Shown piece by piece: positions 17,122-26,828 of a DNA stretch of 64,000 bases; position 1 is the first letter of the stretch; each line of letters begins with the position of its first letter. Under the pieces are notes generated by a model. The model saw only the letters and a program-made list of their open reading frames with translations, searched no databases and was not told the DNA's origin. Position numbers and translations under genes: made by a program. This DNA is from Pseudonocardia acidicola (GTDB lineage Bacteria; Actinomycetota; Actinomycetes; Mycobacteriales; Pseudonocardiaceae): NCBI RefSeq assembly GCF_012911935.1, contig NZ_JAAXLA010000007.1, forward strand, positions 62,001-126,000, read 5' to 3'.

Positions 17122-17928
17122 TCACGTGGTCTCGGTCGGCTCGAGCGTGGACGCTCCGAGGTAGGCCTCGATCACGGCTGGGTCGCTCTGGATGTCGGCC
17201 GGGCGGCCCTCGGCGATCACCATGCCGAAGTCGAGTACGACGATCCGCTGGCACACGTCCATCACCATCCCCATGTCGTGTTCGATCACGAGTACGGCGT
17301 GGCCTCGCCGGCGGATCTCGCGGATCAGCTCGACCAGCCGATCCTTCTCCGCCGGGTTGGACCCGGCCGCCGGCTCGTCGAGCAGCAGCAGTTGAGGCCC
17401 GGTGGCCAGCGCCCGAGCGATCTCCAGGCGCCGCTGTTCACCGTAGGAGAGGTTGGCCGCCAACTCCTCGGCGCGGTCGGACAGCCCCACCAGGCGGAGC
17501 GACTCGTCGGCGATCGCCCGGCCTCGGGCCTCCTCCCGGCGGTGCCGAGGCAACCGGAACAGCGCGTTCACCAGCCCGGTCCGGTGGTGGGCGTCCGCAC
17601 CGACCAGGACGTTCTCCCGCACGGTCATCCGGTCGAAGACCCTGAGGTTCTGGAACGTCCGGGCGATTCCCAGCCGGGTGATCTTGTGCCGGCTCGCCCC
17701 CGGCAACGGCGTGCCGTCGAACACGATCTCCCCCGCGGTCGGCCGGTAATAGCCGCTGACGAGGTTGAACAGCGTCGTCTTGCCGGCGCCGTTCGGGCCG
17801 ATCAACCCGATGATCTGGCCGCGGCCGACCGACAGCGACACCTGCCGTAGCGCGAGGACCCCGCCGAAGGCCATCGAGACGTCCCGCACCTCGAGCAGCG
17901 GACCGGTGGGCGACGCCGGGGTACTCAC
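17122..17928 (-). CDS. livG: ABC importer ATPase, LivG type
   Basis: 268 residues with Walker A GPNGAGKTT, signature LSYGEQRRLEIARAL, Walker B QLLLLDEPAAGSNPAE and the LivG-type C terminus EAYLGA. GTG at 17928 overlaps the livM stop (GTGA) with GGAG seven bases upstream. Eleven bases separate its stop from livF. It forms the heterodimeric ATPase of the importer. Confidence 0.95.
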   Translation of the reverse strand: MSTPASPTGPLLEVRDVSMAFGGVLALRQVSLSVGRGQIIGLIGPNGAGKTTLFNLVSGYYRPTAGEIVFDGTPLPGASRHKITRLGIARTFQNLRVFDRMTVRENVLVGADAHHRTGLVNALFRLPRHRREEARGRAIADESLRLVGLSDRAEELAANLSYGEQRRLEIARALATGPQLLLLDEPAAGSNPAEKDRLVELIREIRRRGHAVLVIEHDMGMVMDVCQRIVVLDFGMVIAEGRPADIQSDPAVIEAYLGASTLEPTETT

Positions 17929-18968
17929 GCCGACTCCGGCTCGGCGTCCACATCGGCGGGCCTTCGCCCGCGCCGGGCGAACAATCCCTGTGGCCTCCAG
18001 ATCATGAGGATCACCACGGCGGCGGAGAAGAGCAGCACCCGATAGTCGGAGAAGACCCGGAACCGCTCGGGCAGGTAGCCGACGAGGACGGCGCCGGCCA
18101 CCACCCCCGCTATGCTGCCCGCCCCGCCGAGGATCACCGCGGCGAGGACGAGCACCGACAGCAGCAACGGGAAGTTGTCCGGCGAGATGAAGCCCACCTT
18201 CGCCGCGTACGACGTTCCGGCGATCGAGCCGATGGCCGACGACAGCGCCAGCGCCAGCAGCTTGAACCGGAAGGTCGGGACCCCCATGAATTCCGCGGCG
18301 TCCTCGTCCTCGCGGGTGGCGTTCCAGGCTCTGCCGACCCGGCTGCGGTCGAGCAGGCGCACCACGAGCAGCACGACCAGGATGATCGTGATCAACAGCC
18401 AGCCGTAGGGCCGGGGATCGAGGTAGCCGAAGGTGAGCGGGCCGATGCCGCCCGGATGCGGTATGGCGTTGATTCCGCTCGGGCCGCCCAGGTGCTCCAC
18501 GTTCTTCGCGATCTCCTGGACGATCTCGCCGAAGCCGAGCGTGACGATGGCGAGGTAGTCACCGCGCAACCGAATGGCCGGGATCCCCAGCAGCAGTCCG
18601 GCGAAGGCGCCGACGATGGCCGCCACCGGTGTGATCACGTAGTAGGACCACTGCAGCTGGGTTCCGAGTACCGCCATCACGTAGCCGCCGATCGCGAAGA
18701 AGCCGGCGTAACCAACGTTGATCAGGCCGGTCATGCCGACCAGCACATTGAGCCCGATCGCAAGCAGCACGTAGATCCCGACCGGATAGAACAGCACACT
18801 CGCGAAGTCCGACCCCGCGGTGTCCAGGACGGGGACGACCAGCATCGGGAGCAGGTAGAGCAACCCGCAGCCGGCCACCCCGACCATGATGCGGACCGGC
18901 CGGGGTATGGACACCCACATCGGGCGGCCACGTAGCAGGTGGGCGATGGATGGTGCGCCGGAAGACAT
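17925..18968 (-). CDS. livM: ABC importer permease, LivM type
   Basis: About 347 residues, strongly hydrophobic, with roughly nine to ten membrane spans. The family stretches NVLVGMTGLINVGYAGFFAIGGY and RGDYLAIVTLGFGEI are present, as is the cytoplasmic coupling helix region GRAWNATREDEDAAEFMG. ATG at 18968 is preferred because GAGG lies ten bases upstream; a GTG at 18977 that overlaps the livH stop is the alternative. Confidence 0.93.
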   Translation of the reverse strand: MSSGAPSIAHLLRGRPMWVSIPRPVRIMVGVAGCGLLYLLPMLVVPVLDTAGSDFASVLFYPVGIYVLLAIGLNVLVGMTGLINVGYAGFFAIGGYVMAVLGTQLQWSYYVITPVAAIVGAFAGLLLGIPAIRLRGDYLAIVTLGFGEIVQEIAKNVEHLGGPSGINAIPHPGGIGPLTFGYLDPRPYGWLLITIILVVLLVVRLLDRSRVGRAWNATREDEDAAEFMGVPTFRFKLLALALSSAIGSIAGTSYAAKVGFISPDNFPLLLSVLVLAAVILGGAGSIAGVVAGAVLVGYLPERFRVFSDYRVLLFSAAVVILMIWRPQGLFARRGRRPADVDAEPESA

Positions 18969-18973
18969 CTGGT

Positions 18974-19909
18974 TCACACCCTCACGGTCTGCAGTCGAGT
19001 ACCCAGGACACCGGTGGGCCGGACCAGCAAGACGAGCACGAGGACGGCGACGACGACGGTGTCCTTCCACTCCGCCCCGAAGGCGATCGCGCCGTAGTTC
19101 TCCATCACACCCACGAGGTATCCACCGAGAATCGCCCCGCGGACGTTGCCCATCCCGCCCAGCAGAGCGGCGGTGAAGGACTTGATCCCGATGACGAACC
19201 CGATGAAGTAGTAGGTGTTCTCGTACACCGTCATGAACAGCGTCGCCCCGACTCCTGCCGTCACCCCGGCGACGACGAAGGTCAGCAGGATCACCCGCCC
19301 GGTGTTGATGCCCATCAGGGTGGCGGTGTCCCGGTCCTGCGCCGTGGCCCGGATAGCGGCGCCCAGCTGCGTCGAGTTCACGAAGCGGTCCGCACCGAGG
19401 GCCACCAGCAGCGCGACCACGACAACCACGATGTGGACGGCGGAAACCCCCACCCCGAACACGGTGAACAACGGGGTGTGCTCGAGCAGGCGCGGAAACG
19501 GCTCGAGATCACGGCCCCGCCACAGCCCGAAGACCTCCTGCAGGAACAGCGAGGCCCCGAGCGCGGCGATCATGGTCGGTGCGGGGCCGCCGCCGCGGCG
19601 CCGCAACGGCCCGAAGACGGCCAGTTCGAGCGCGGCCGAGGCGGCGGCCGCGAAGACCACCGCGGCGACCAGCACCACGCCGAGCGCTACGACGGCGCCG
19701 GCACCGTCCCGGACGGAGTCCGGACCGGGCAGAATGCCCAACCAGCGTGCGGCGAAGAGCGTGCCGAAGGTTCCCACCATGAACGACTCGGCGTGGGCGA
19801 AGTTGATGACGTTCAGCACCCGGTAGATCAAGGTGTAACCCAGCGCCATCAGGGCGTAGATCGATCCGAAGACCAGGCCTGCGACCGTCGCCGGCCAGAT
19901 CTGACCCAT
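18974..19909 (-). CDS. livH: ABC importer permease, LivH type
   Basis: 311 residues with about eight membrane helices. The N-terminal signature GLVFGSIYALMALGYTLIYR and the coupling segment AIRATAQDRDTATLMGIN identify LivH. ATG at 19909 has GGGAGGC upstream. It lies 31 bases after the binding-protein gene and overlaps or abuts livM, completing the importer. Confidence 0.94.
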   Translation of the reverse strand: MGQIWPATVAGLVFGSIYALMALGYTLIYRVLNVINFAHAESFMVGTFGTLFAARWLGILPGPDSVRDGAGAVVALGVVLVAAVVFAAAASAALELAVFGPLRRRGGGPAPTMIAALGASLFLQEVFGLWRGRDLEPFPRLLEHTPLFTVFGVGVSAVHIVVVVVALLVALGADRFVNSTQLGAAIRATAQDRDTATLMGINTGRVILLTFVVAGVTAGVGATLFMTVYENTYYFIGFVIGIKSFTAALLGGMGNVRGAILGGYLVGVMENYGAIAFGAEWKDTVVVAVLVLVLLVRPTGVLGTRLQTVRV

Positions 19910-19940
19910 GGCTGCCTCCCAGCTGTCCGGCTCGGCTCGA

Positions 19941-21107
19941 CTAGCTCTGTGACACCGGTACCTGGGCGACGACGTGGAACTGCCCGGCCTTGACCTGGTA
20001 GATCGCCACCTTGGTGCGCACCACGTCACCCCCGGCGGTGAACTTGATCGGCCCGCTGAGACCGTTGAAGTCGGCGCTGTCGAGCCACGTGTTGATCGCA
20101 GCGCGGGTCCGCTGCCCGTCGTTGATCGCGGTGAGGAAGGCCGTTGCGGCGTCATAGGCCTCCGGCGAGTAGACGTCGGGGACGGTGCCGTAGTCCTTCT
20201 GCCACGCGGCGGCGAAGCGGTCGTAGCCCGCGAACTCCCCGATCGGCGCGGAAGCAGCGGAGACGTAGGTGCCCTCGGCCGACGATGCGCCCGCGTCCTT
20301 GATGAAGTCCGGCGAGTAGGTCCCGGCCGGTCCGACGAACGCCGCCGCCGACCCGGCGCTGCGCAACTGCTTCACGATCCGCCCCGCCTCCGGGTAGAGG
20401 CAACCGCAGAAGACCGCATCGGCCCGGGCCGCGGCAAGCGCGATGACGGTCGAGGAGTAGTCCTGGTTGGACGCGTCGATCGAGTCGCGCACCACAACGC
20501 GGGCACCGAGGCGCTCGATCTTGCGGGCGAAAAGGTCGGCGCTCCCCTTGCCGTATGCCTGGCCGTTGTCGACCACCGCCACCGTCTTGACCTTGAGGGT
20601 GCTGACCAGGTAATCGGTCAGACCGGTTGTCTCCACGTCGTCGTTCCCCACGGTGCGGTGGAAGACCTTCCAGCCCTGCTTGGAAAGATCGGCGTTGGTC
20701 GCCGAGGAGGTGATCGTCGGTACTCCCGCCTCATCGAGGATCGGCAGCGCAGCCTTGACCTCCCCGGAGAATCCGGGACCGACGACGCCGACGATCTGCT
20801 TGTCGCTCAACGCCTTCTGCGCCAGGGCCGGGACCTGGCCGGGGTCGCCCTGAGTGTCGAACGCGTCGACGCCGGCGATCGCGCAGCCCGGATGCGCCTG
20901 CTCGAAGTCCTTGACGGAGAGCTTCACCCCGTCGTATGCGGTGGTGCCGAAGGTCTGGTTCGGCCCCGACAACGGGCCGATGTACGCGAGCTTGACGTCG
21001 CGGCAGGCCAGCCCACCGCCGCCGCTGCTGCCGGTGTTCAGCGAGCAGGCGCTCACCGCGAGGAGCACGGCGGTGGCCGCTGCCAGGATCAACCGCCGAC
21101 TACTCAC
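19941..21107 (-). CDS. Liv-type periplasmic-binding lipoprotein
   Basis: 388 residues. A lipoprotein signal (basic SRRL, hydrophobic core, LAVSAC with Cys21) is followed by a type I periplasmic-binding fold beginning VKLAYIGPLSGPNQ and containing ITSSATNADLSKQG and FHRTVGNDD. It captures the substrate for the LivFGHM importer outside the membrane. GTG at 21107 overlaps the end of the molybdenum hydroxylase small subunit by eight bases, tying uptake to that enzyme. The cargo cannot be read from sequence. Confidence 0.9.
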   Translation of the reverse strand: MSSRRLILAAATAVLLAVSACSLNTGSSGGGGLACRDVKLAYIGPLSGPNQTFGTTAYDGVKLSVKDFEQAHPGCAIAGVDAFDTQGDPGQVPALAQKALSDKQIVGVVGPGFSGEVKAALPILDEAGVPTITSSATNADLSKQGWKVFHRTVGNDDVETTGLTDYLVSTLKVKTVAVVDNGQAYGKGSADLFARKIERLGARVVVRDSIDASNQDYSSTVIALAAARADAVFCGCLYPEAGRIVKQLRSAGSAAAFVGPAGTYSPDFIKDAGASSAEGTYVSAASAPIGEFAGYDRFAAAWQKDYGTVPDVYSPEAYDAATAFLTAINDGQRTRAAINTWLDSADFNGLSGPIKFTAGGDVVRTKVAIYQVKAGQFHVVAQVPVSQS

Positions 21108-21639
21108 CGCGCACCCCCACCATGGACGCCGATGTGGTGGCGGCCAGGTCATCGGAGCCGACTGACCGGGCGGCGCGAACAACGGCTCGGACGATCCCGA
21201 TATAGCCGGTGCACCGGCACAGGTTCCCGGCGAGTTCGCCGCGCACGTCCTCGGCGGTCAATTCGGCACGGGGAGCCGGCCCGTGGCGTTCGATGACGTC
21301 GTAGGCGGTGATGAGCATGCCTGCGGTGCAGAAGCCGCACTGCAGGCCGTGCTCGGCGCGGAAGGCTTCGCGCAGCGCTTCGGCGACGGGCCCGGAAAGC
21401 CCCTCGACCGTGCGCACCTCGTGCCCGTCGCACGCCGCGGCGAGGGTGAGACACGAGCGCACCGGCCGATCGTCGACGAGCACGGTGCAGGCACCGCAGA
21501 CGCCGTGCTCACAGCCGAGCCGGGTGCCGGTCAGACCGAGCGTGTCGCGCAAGGCATCGGCGAGCGAGGTGCGAGCGGGAAGTGTCATCGTCCGGCCGGC
21601 ACCGTTCACCGTGACCGTCGAGGTAATGTTGTCGTTCAT
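21100..21639 (-). CDS. Molybdenum hydroxylase [2Fe-2S] small subunit (CoxS/XdhC-like)
   Basis: 179 residues with both clusters: the ferredoxin-type set Cys43, Cys48, Cys51, Cys63 (GCEHGVCGAC) and the helical set Cys101, Cys104, Cys141, Cys143 (CGFC, CRC). It carries electrons from the molybdopterin centre to FAD in the middle subunit. ATG at 21639 follows AAGGAGAGGG and overlaps the FAD-subunit stop. The C terminus is longer than usual by about 15 residues. Confidence 0.95.
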   Translation of the reverse strand: MNDNITSTVTVNGAGRTMTLPARTSLADALRDTLGLTGTRLGCEHGVCGACTVLVDDRPVRSCLTLAAACDGHEVRTVEGLSGPVAEALREAFRAEHGLQCGFCTAGMLITAYDVIERHGPAPRAELTAEDVRGELAGNLCRCTGYIGIVRAVVRAARSVGSDDLAATTSASMVGVRGE

Positions 21640-22502
21640 CCCTCTCCTTGCGCTGTGAGCTGGGCGAGCGCCCGAGCGACCGTGACTCCGTGCAGGTGAG
21701 CGGCGTACCGGGACGGCCCGTCGATGCCGCTGCGGCACTGCTCGGCGACGAGTTCGACAACCTCGGATCGGGACAGATCGGTCGGCCGCCGTCCCGTCAT
21801 CGCGTTCTCCACGCCAGGCAGCCGCAGCGGGACATCGCGGGCGGCTCCGAGCCAGACGTCGGCCGAGCGCACCACTCCGTCGGGGGCGACGTCGACCACC
21901 GCGACCGCCAGCGAGTCCGCGAACTCTCCGGGCTTGCGGGCCGCCTTGTGCAGCCCCCATCGGGCACCCGGTTTCACGGGCGGTACGTCGACGCCGACGA
22001 TGAGTTCGTCCTCGTGCAATGCGTTGGTGAAGAAGCCCTGCACGAACTCCCGGCACGACACCGCGCGTTCCCCGCGGGCCGAGCGGGCCAGCACCTCCGC
22101 ACCGAGGGCGGCCATGATCACCGGCCATTCGGCCGAGCCGTCGGAGTGGGCGAGGCTGCCGCCCAGGGTTCCGCGATTGCGGATGGCGCGGTAGCCGATG
22201 CCAGCTGCCGCAGCGCGTATCAGGCCGGCCGAGCGGTCCGGCACGACGCCGTCCTCGATCTCGCTGTGCACCACGCAGGCGCCGTACCGGGTCGCACCGG
22301 CGCCGGAGAGGGAGGCACCCCGCAACTGCCGCAGCCGGCTGATGTCGACGAGGACCGACGGCACAGCGAGCCGCAGGTTGAGCAGCGGCAGCAGGCTCTG
22401 CCCGCCGGCCAGGATCTTCGCGTCGTCCCCGTGCTCGCCCAGCACACCCACCGCTTCATCCACAGTGGAGGGACGGACGTACTGGAACGGTGCCGGTTTC
22501 AC
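21636..22502 (-). CDS. Molybdenum hydroxylase FAD subunit (CoxM-like)
   Basis: 288 residues of the CoxM/XDH-B flavoprotein family. The pyrophosphate-binding segment AGGQSLLPLLNLRL (about 33-46) and the second FAD motif IRNRGTLGGSLAHSD (about 108-122) are clear. It passes electrons from the iron-sulfur subunit to an acceptor. GTG at 22502 overlaps the large-subunit stop (GTGA), and its own stop overlaps the small-subunit start (ATGA). Confidence 0.95.
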   Translation of the reverse strand: MKPAPFQYVRPSTVDEAVGVLGEHGDDAKILAGGQSLLPLLNLRLAVPSVLVDISRLRQLRGASLSGAGATRYGACVVHSEIEDGVVPDRSAGLIRAAAAGIGYRAIRNRGTLGGSLAHSDGSAEWPVIMAALGAEVLARSARGERAVSCREFVQGFFTNALHEDELIVGVDVPPVKPGARWGLHKAARKPGEFADSLAVAVVDVAPDGVVRSADVWLGAARDVPLRLPGVENAMTGRRPTDLSRSEVVELVAEQCRSGIDGPSRYAAHLHGVTVARALAQLTAQGEG

Positions 22503-24913
22503 GAGGCACCATCCGGCCACGGGGCGGAGTCGGCCAGCCCGTCGACCCGGTCATGGCGAGCCGGCCGGTCGGCACATGCCAGCCAGAGCCGCTGTGGGGT
22601 GATCGGGGTCCGGTTGACCGCGATCCCTTGCGGCCGCAACGCGTCGGTCACGGCGTTCGCGATCGCGGCGGGCGGTGCGATCGCGCCGCCCTCCCCCATC
22701 CCTTTGATACCCAACGTGGTGAACGGCGACGGGGTCCCCATGTGCTCGATCCGGATGTCCGGCACCTCGGTGGCACCGGGCATCAGGTAGTCGGCGAAAG
22801 TCGTCACCTTGGGCTGCCCGAGCTCGTCGTAGGTGAATTCCTCGAGCAGCGCGGTGCCGATGCCCTGCGCGACGCCGCCCTGGATCTGGCCGTCGACGAT
22901 CATCGGATTGACGACCGTGCCGCAGTCCTCGACGACCACGTAGTCGAGCAGCCGGACATGCCCGTCGTCCAGATCGACCTCGACGACGGCGGCATGCGTC
23001 GCGTACGAGTAGGCCCCGGTGTCCACGAGTGGCTGATAAGCGCAGGTCACGTCGAGGCCCGGCGGTAGCCGTTGCGGCAGTAGATCAGGACGGAGGTACG
23101 CCGCATGGGCGATCTCGGCGAGGGTCAGGCTCGAGTTCGGCCCCTCGGCCTTGCCGCCCCGCAACTCCACGTCGTTCTTGGCGCAGCCCATCAGCGCACC
23201 GGCGACGTCCTTGACCTTGTCCGCGAGTTGCGTGCACGCACCGTGCGCTGCGCCACCGGCCATCACCATGCTGCGCGAGGCGAAGGTCCCCATGCCGTAG
23301 GGCGCGGTATCGGTGTCGCCGTGGCGGACACTGACCTCCGCGGGATCGAGCCCGAGCAGATCGTGTGCCACCTGCGCCAGGCTCGTCTCGAGTCCCTGCC
23401 CGTGGGACTGGATCCCGGTGCTGAGGGTCAGGCTTCCCGACGGGTCGAGGACGGCGCGAACCTGCTCGAACCCGAACACCACCGGCAGACCGCGCAGCGC
23501 CCACTCCTTGGTCCCGTGCGCGGTCTGCTCGGTGTAGATCGCGTAGCCGACGCCGATCCGGCGTCCGGAACCGTCCCTTTCGGACTCAGCACCGGCCTGT
23601 TGGCGGGAACGGATACCGTCGTGATCGACGAGGTGCGCGGCGCGGCGTACCGACTCCGGGTAGTCGCCGCTGTCGTACACCCGCCCGGTCACCGAGGTGT
23701 AGGGCATCTGGTGACGCTGGACGAGGTTGCGCAGCCGGATGTCGCGTGGCTCCATCCCCAGCACGATCGCCAGCTCGTCCATCGTGCGTTCGATCGCGAA
23801 GCACGCCCCGGGCCGGGCGACACCGCGGTAGGGGCCGAGCGGCGGTTTGTTCGTCGCCACGGTGGTCGAGGTGAAGCGGTAGTTCCGCAGCTGGTAGGGC
23901 CCTGGGATCATGCCCGAGGACATCCCGGCTTCCATTGCGGCCGTCCACGGCCAGACCGAGTAGGCACCCACGTCCACCAGGACGTCGGCCTCCACCGCGA
24001 GCAGCTCGCCGTCGGCGGCGGCGTGCGCGGTGATGCGGTACCGGTGGTCGCGTGCGTGAATCGCGCCGACGAAGTGTTCCCAGCGGTCCTCGATCCAGCG
24101 CACCGGATACGGTGAACGCAACGCGACCGCCGCCACCAGGGCGACCTCCGGGTCGAGGTTGCACTTGATCCCGAACCCGCCGCCGACGTCGGGCGCCACG
24201 ATCCGCAGCCGCCGTTCGGCGATGCCGAGCACCTCGGCCAACGCGGTGCGCACCAGGTGCGGAACCTGGGTCGAGCAGTACACCACCAGCTGGTCCAGCC
24301 GCTGGTCGTAGTGCGCCAGCGCGCCCCGCGTCTCCATCGGGACGCCGCTGTGCCGGCCCATCGCGTAGTGGCGGGTGATGCTCACCGCGGCCTCGGCCTT
24401 CGCGGCGTCCACGTCACCGAGGTCGGCCGAGGTGGCGAGGAAGCGGTTGTCCGCCCAGTGGTCGTGGACCAACGGAGCATCCGGGGCGAGCGCGAGCACC
24501 GGGTCGACGAGCGGGGGCAGCTCGTCGATGTCGATCTCGACCTGCTCGGCGAGATCCTCGGCCAGCGCCCGGCTCCCGGCGATCACCGCCGCCACCGGCT
24601 CGCCGACGAAACGCACCTTGCCCCTTGCGAGCAGGGGGTATTCCGACGCCCGCCACGCCGGATGGCGTGCATCGGCCACGATCGGATGCGCGAGGCCTTC
24701 CAACTCGACGGCGCTCCAGAACGTTCCCGACGTCGTTCCCGCCGGCGGGCAGATCCGCCGCAACCGGCCGTGCGCGATCGGGCTGCGCACGAAGGCGAGG
24801 TCGCACGTGCCCGGCAGGGCGATGTCGGCCAGGAAGGTGCCCTGACCGCCCAGGTGCCGGCGGTCCTCGTTGCGCTGGACCCGCGCCCCCACCCCGCGCG
24901 GGGTCGGCGACAT
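22499..24913 (-). CDS. Molybdenum hydroxylase large catalytic subunit
   Basis: About 804 residues. Molybdopterin-cytosine-dinucleotide-binding family features include PDVGGGFGIK near 240, the active-loop segment PYRGVARPGACFAIER near 370 and the catalytic glutamate in GMGEGG at about 741. The loop lacks the AYxCSFR motif of true CO dehydrogenase, so it is a general purine/N-heterocycle/aldehyde hydroxylase. It inserts a water-derived oxygen into a C-H bond next to nitrogen or in an aldehyde. ATG at 24913 is chosen because GAGGT lies seven bases upstream; an ATG at 24919 and a GTG at 24922 are close alternatives. Confidence 0.94.
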   Translation of the reverse strand: MSPTPRGVGARVQRNEDRRHLGGQGTFLADIALPGTCDLAFVRSPIAHGRLRRICPPAGTTSGTFWSAVELEGLAHPIVADARHPAWRASEYPLLARGKVRFVGEPVAAVIAGSRALAEDLAEQVEIDIDELPPLVDPVLALAPDAPLVHDHWADNRFLATSADLGDVDAAKAEAAVSITRHYAMGRHSGVPMETRGALAHYDQRLDQLVVYCSTQVPHLVRTALAEVLGIAERRLRIVAPDVGGGFGIKCNLDPEVALVAAVALRSPYPVRWIEDRWEHFVGAIHARDHRYRITAHAAADGELLAVEADVLVDVGAYSVWPWTAAMEAGMSSGMIPGPYQLRNYRFTSTTVATNKPPLGPYRGVARPGACFAIERTMDELAIVLGMEPRDIRLRNLVQRHQMPYTSVTGRVYDSGDYPESVRRAAHLVDHDGIRSRQQAGAESERDGSGRRIGVGYAIYTEQTAHGTKEWALRGLPVVFGFEQVRAVLDPSGSLTLSTGIQSHGQGLETSLAQVAHDLLGLDPAEVSVRHGDTDTAPYGMGTFASRSMVMAGGAAHGACTQLADKVKDVAGALMGCAKNDVELRGGKAEGPNSSLTLAEIAHAAYLRPDLLPQRLPPGLDVTCAYQPLVDTGAYSYATHAAVVEVDLDDGHVRLLDYVVVEDCGTVVNPMIVDGQIQGGVAQGIGTALLEEFTYDELGQPKVTTFADYLMPGATEVPDIRIEHMGTPSPFTTLGIKGMGEGGAIAPPAAIANAVTDALRPQGIAVNRTPITPQRLWLACADRPARHDRVDGLADSAPWPDGAS

Positions 24914-24923
24914 GGACATCACC

Positions 24924-25277
24924 TCAGCGCCCGAACGTGCGCACCTCGAAGGTCACGCATCCCTGTGGCGCGACCCAGGGACCGTGTGCCATCCCCGGGG
25001 GCCGGCACGCGTACTGCCCGGCCGAGAAGGTCCGGTCGAGAGTGAGGTCGTGGATCGCCCCGCTGTAGATCAGCACCTCCTCCCAGAAGTCGTGTTTCTG
25101 CACCCCCATGGGGCTCGAGTCGCAACCGGGATCGAACCGGAGCAACCGGGTCACCGATCCGGTCTCCTCGTCGTTCGCCAGTACCAACTCGGCAAGGCCC
25201 TCGACACCCTCGATCGGTGTCCACGCCGATGCGTCGACCGCGAACGGGTCCCAGAACTCCATCTCCGGCTTGGCCAT
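24924..25277 (-). CDS. Single-domain cupin protein
   Basis: About 117 residues, a small cupin: strand RLLRFDPGCDSS, an acidic EEVLIYSGAIHDLTLD turn and C-terminal RPPGMAHGPWVAPQG with a conserved His. The first metal motif is weak, so it could be a binding or sensing cupin (ChrR-like) rather than a dioxygenase. ATG at 25277 is preferred; an in-frame ATG at 25301 is possible. It lies 40 bases after DUF2848 and 10 bases before the large hydroxylase subunit. Confidence 0.8.
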   Translation of the reverse strand: MAKPEMEFWDPFAVDASAWTPIEGVEGLAELVLANDEETGSVTRLLRFDPGCDSSPMGVQKHDFWEEVLIYSGAIHDLTLDRTFSAGQYACRPPGMAHGPWVAPQGCVTFEVRTFGR

Positions 25278-25317
25278 GCTCCTCACATCCTCCTGATGCA
25301 TCCACAGTGGATAAAGA

Positions 25318-26001
25318 TCAACATGCGATGTCGGGAAGCTCCCGTACGGCGTACTCGCACACGAGGCTGCGGCCCAGCACCGGATCCTCGAGCGTCGCGC
25401 GGAACCCCGGGCCATGGCGGAACTCGCCCTCGACGAGCGGGACGGTTCCGGAGAAGACGGCTGCCCCCGCGAGCGGGCCCACCCGCTTGCCGACCTCCAG
25501 CAAGATCTGGTTCGGGGTGAGCAGGCTTGCGGTCGTTCCGTCCTGATAACGCCTCCAGCCGGTGCGAGTGCGTACCTCGGCGCGAAGCCGCAACCGGTCC
25601 CAGTGCTCGGCGATGTCGTCGAACTCCCAGAGCACGGGCGACATCGGCTTGTCGCACGTCTGCTTGGACTTCACGACCGAGTGCTCCTCCAACTCACGGT
25701 CGGTGTGGTCCGAGCCCAGCCCGATCAGCAGTCGCCCGCCGTCGTCGAGGATGACGAACTCCGCCTCGCCGGCGGTCCGTGCCCCGTGGACGTCGATCCG
25801 GGGTGTCGTGACCAGTCGCGTGGCGGGTACCGCGTACACGGCCGGAACCTGCTCGGGTGCGGCAACACCGTGCCGGGCCAGTTCGGCGATGTGAGCGCGA
25901 ACGGCCTCTTGGTCCCGGCCGGTATAGCCGGCGAGCAGGACGAACTCGACGTCCAGGTCGGCTTCGCGATCAACCGCTGTGCATTGCACGTTGAAGCGCA
26001 C
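25318..26001 (-). CDS. DUF2848 family protein
   Basis: 227 residues matching DUF2848, a family distantly like fumarylacetoacetate hydrolases: LIGLGSDHTDRELE near 92-105, VVKSKQTCDKP near 109-119 and the C-terminal GTVPLVEGEF segment. No function is established. GTG at 26001 has GAGGAGGG close upstream. It is ten bases after the nitrilase-fold gene; members often sit with amide or carbamate hydrolases and Liv importers. A role in hydrolysing a ring-opened or amide intermediate is inference. Confidence 0.85.
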   Translation of the reverse strand: MRFNVQCTAVDREADLDVEFVLLAGYTGRDQEAVRAHIAELARHGVAAPEQVPAVYAVPATRLVTTPRIDVHGARTAGEAEFVILDDGGRLLIGLGSDHTDRELEEHSVVKSKQTCDKPMSPVLWEFDDIAEHWDRLRLRAEVRTRTGWRRYQDGTTASLLTPNQILLEVGKRVGPLAGAAVFSGTVPLVEGEFRHGPGFRATLEDPVLGRSLVCEYAVRELPDIAC

Positions 26002-26011
26002 AGCGCCCTCC

Positions 26012-26797
26012 TCACAGAACTCGATCGCGCAACGCGGGAAACTCCGCCCGGGCTGCACGGATGTCGTCCGGCTCGATCTCGACGCGCAGAATTCCGGGGC
26101 GGTCGTCCAGTTCACCGAGCGGCGTACCCCAGGCGTTGAAGGCCACCGATGCACCGGCGAAGACGCCGCTGCCCTGCCGGCCCGCGGCATTGCAGCCGAC
26201 GAGCGCGGCCTGGTTCTCGATCGCGCGCGCCCGCGCCAGGCAGCGCCACGCGTCCACCCGGGGGAACGGCCAACCGGCCACGACCACGAACAACTCGGCA
26301 TCTTCGGCGGCCGCTGCCCGGTACAGCTCGGGGAACCGCAGGTCGTAGCACGTCGACAGGCCCACCCGGACGCCGGCGATCTCACAGGTCAGCACGTCCC
26401 TGCCCGGGGTCAACAGCTCCTGCTCGCGCGATCCGTAGCCGTACAGGTGGATCTTGCGGTAGGCCGCGAGCAGCGCTCCGTCCGGTCCGAAGACCGTGGT
26501 GGTGTTGTGCAGCCGCCGCGACCCCTCCGTCGACCGCTCGACGAGGCTGCCGGCGCACAGATGCACGCCGCACTCTGCCGCCAACTTCGACAACCCGGTC
26601 GCGGTCGGGCCATCCAGCGGTTCGGCCACCCGGGGGTAGTCGTCGAAGGCGAAGAACCCGGGCAGCCACATCTCCGGGAGCACGACCAGCTCGGCACCGC
26701 GGGCCGCCTCTGCCCGCACCGCTTGCCGGGCCGCCTCGAGCCGCGTCGGGGGTGGCTCGAGGTCCGACACACGCAACTGAACTGCGGCGATACGCAT
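26012..26797 (-). CDS. Carbon-nitrogen hydrolase (nitrilase superfamily)
   Basis: 261 residues with the Glu-Lys-Cys catalytic triad of the nitrilase fold: Glu in VVLPEMW (about 42), Lys in YRKIHLYG (about 114) and Cys in LSTCYDLRFPELYR (about 149). It hydrolyses an amide, carbamoyl or nitrile C-N bond in the cytoplasm. ATG at 26797 has GAGAGAGGG upstream. It follows the luciferase-like gene by 31 bases, so it probably removes nitrogen from an oxidised intermediate of the same pathway. Confidence 0.93.
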   Translation of the reverse strand: MRIAAVQLRVSDLEPPPTRLEAARQAVRAEAARGAELVVLPEMWLPGFFAFDDYPRVAEPLDGPTATGLSKLAAECGVHLCAGSLVERSTEGSRRLHNTTTVFGPDGALLAAYRKIHLYGYGSREQELLTPGRDVLTCEIAGVRVGLSTCYDLRFPELYRAAAAEDAELFVVVAGWPFPRVDAWRCLARARAIENQAALVGCNAAGRQGSGVFAGASVAFNAWGTPLGELDDRPGILRVEIEPDDIRAARAEFPALRDRVL

Positions 26798-26828
26798 GCG
26801 TACCCTCTCTCAAGGAGCCGGTCGGGCA

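Noticed and set aside
22499..24913. Possible CO dehydrogenase (coxL)
   Set aside because: The active-site loop reads PYRGVARPGA rather than AYxCSFR, and no CO-specific accessory genes are present.
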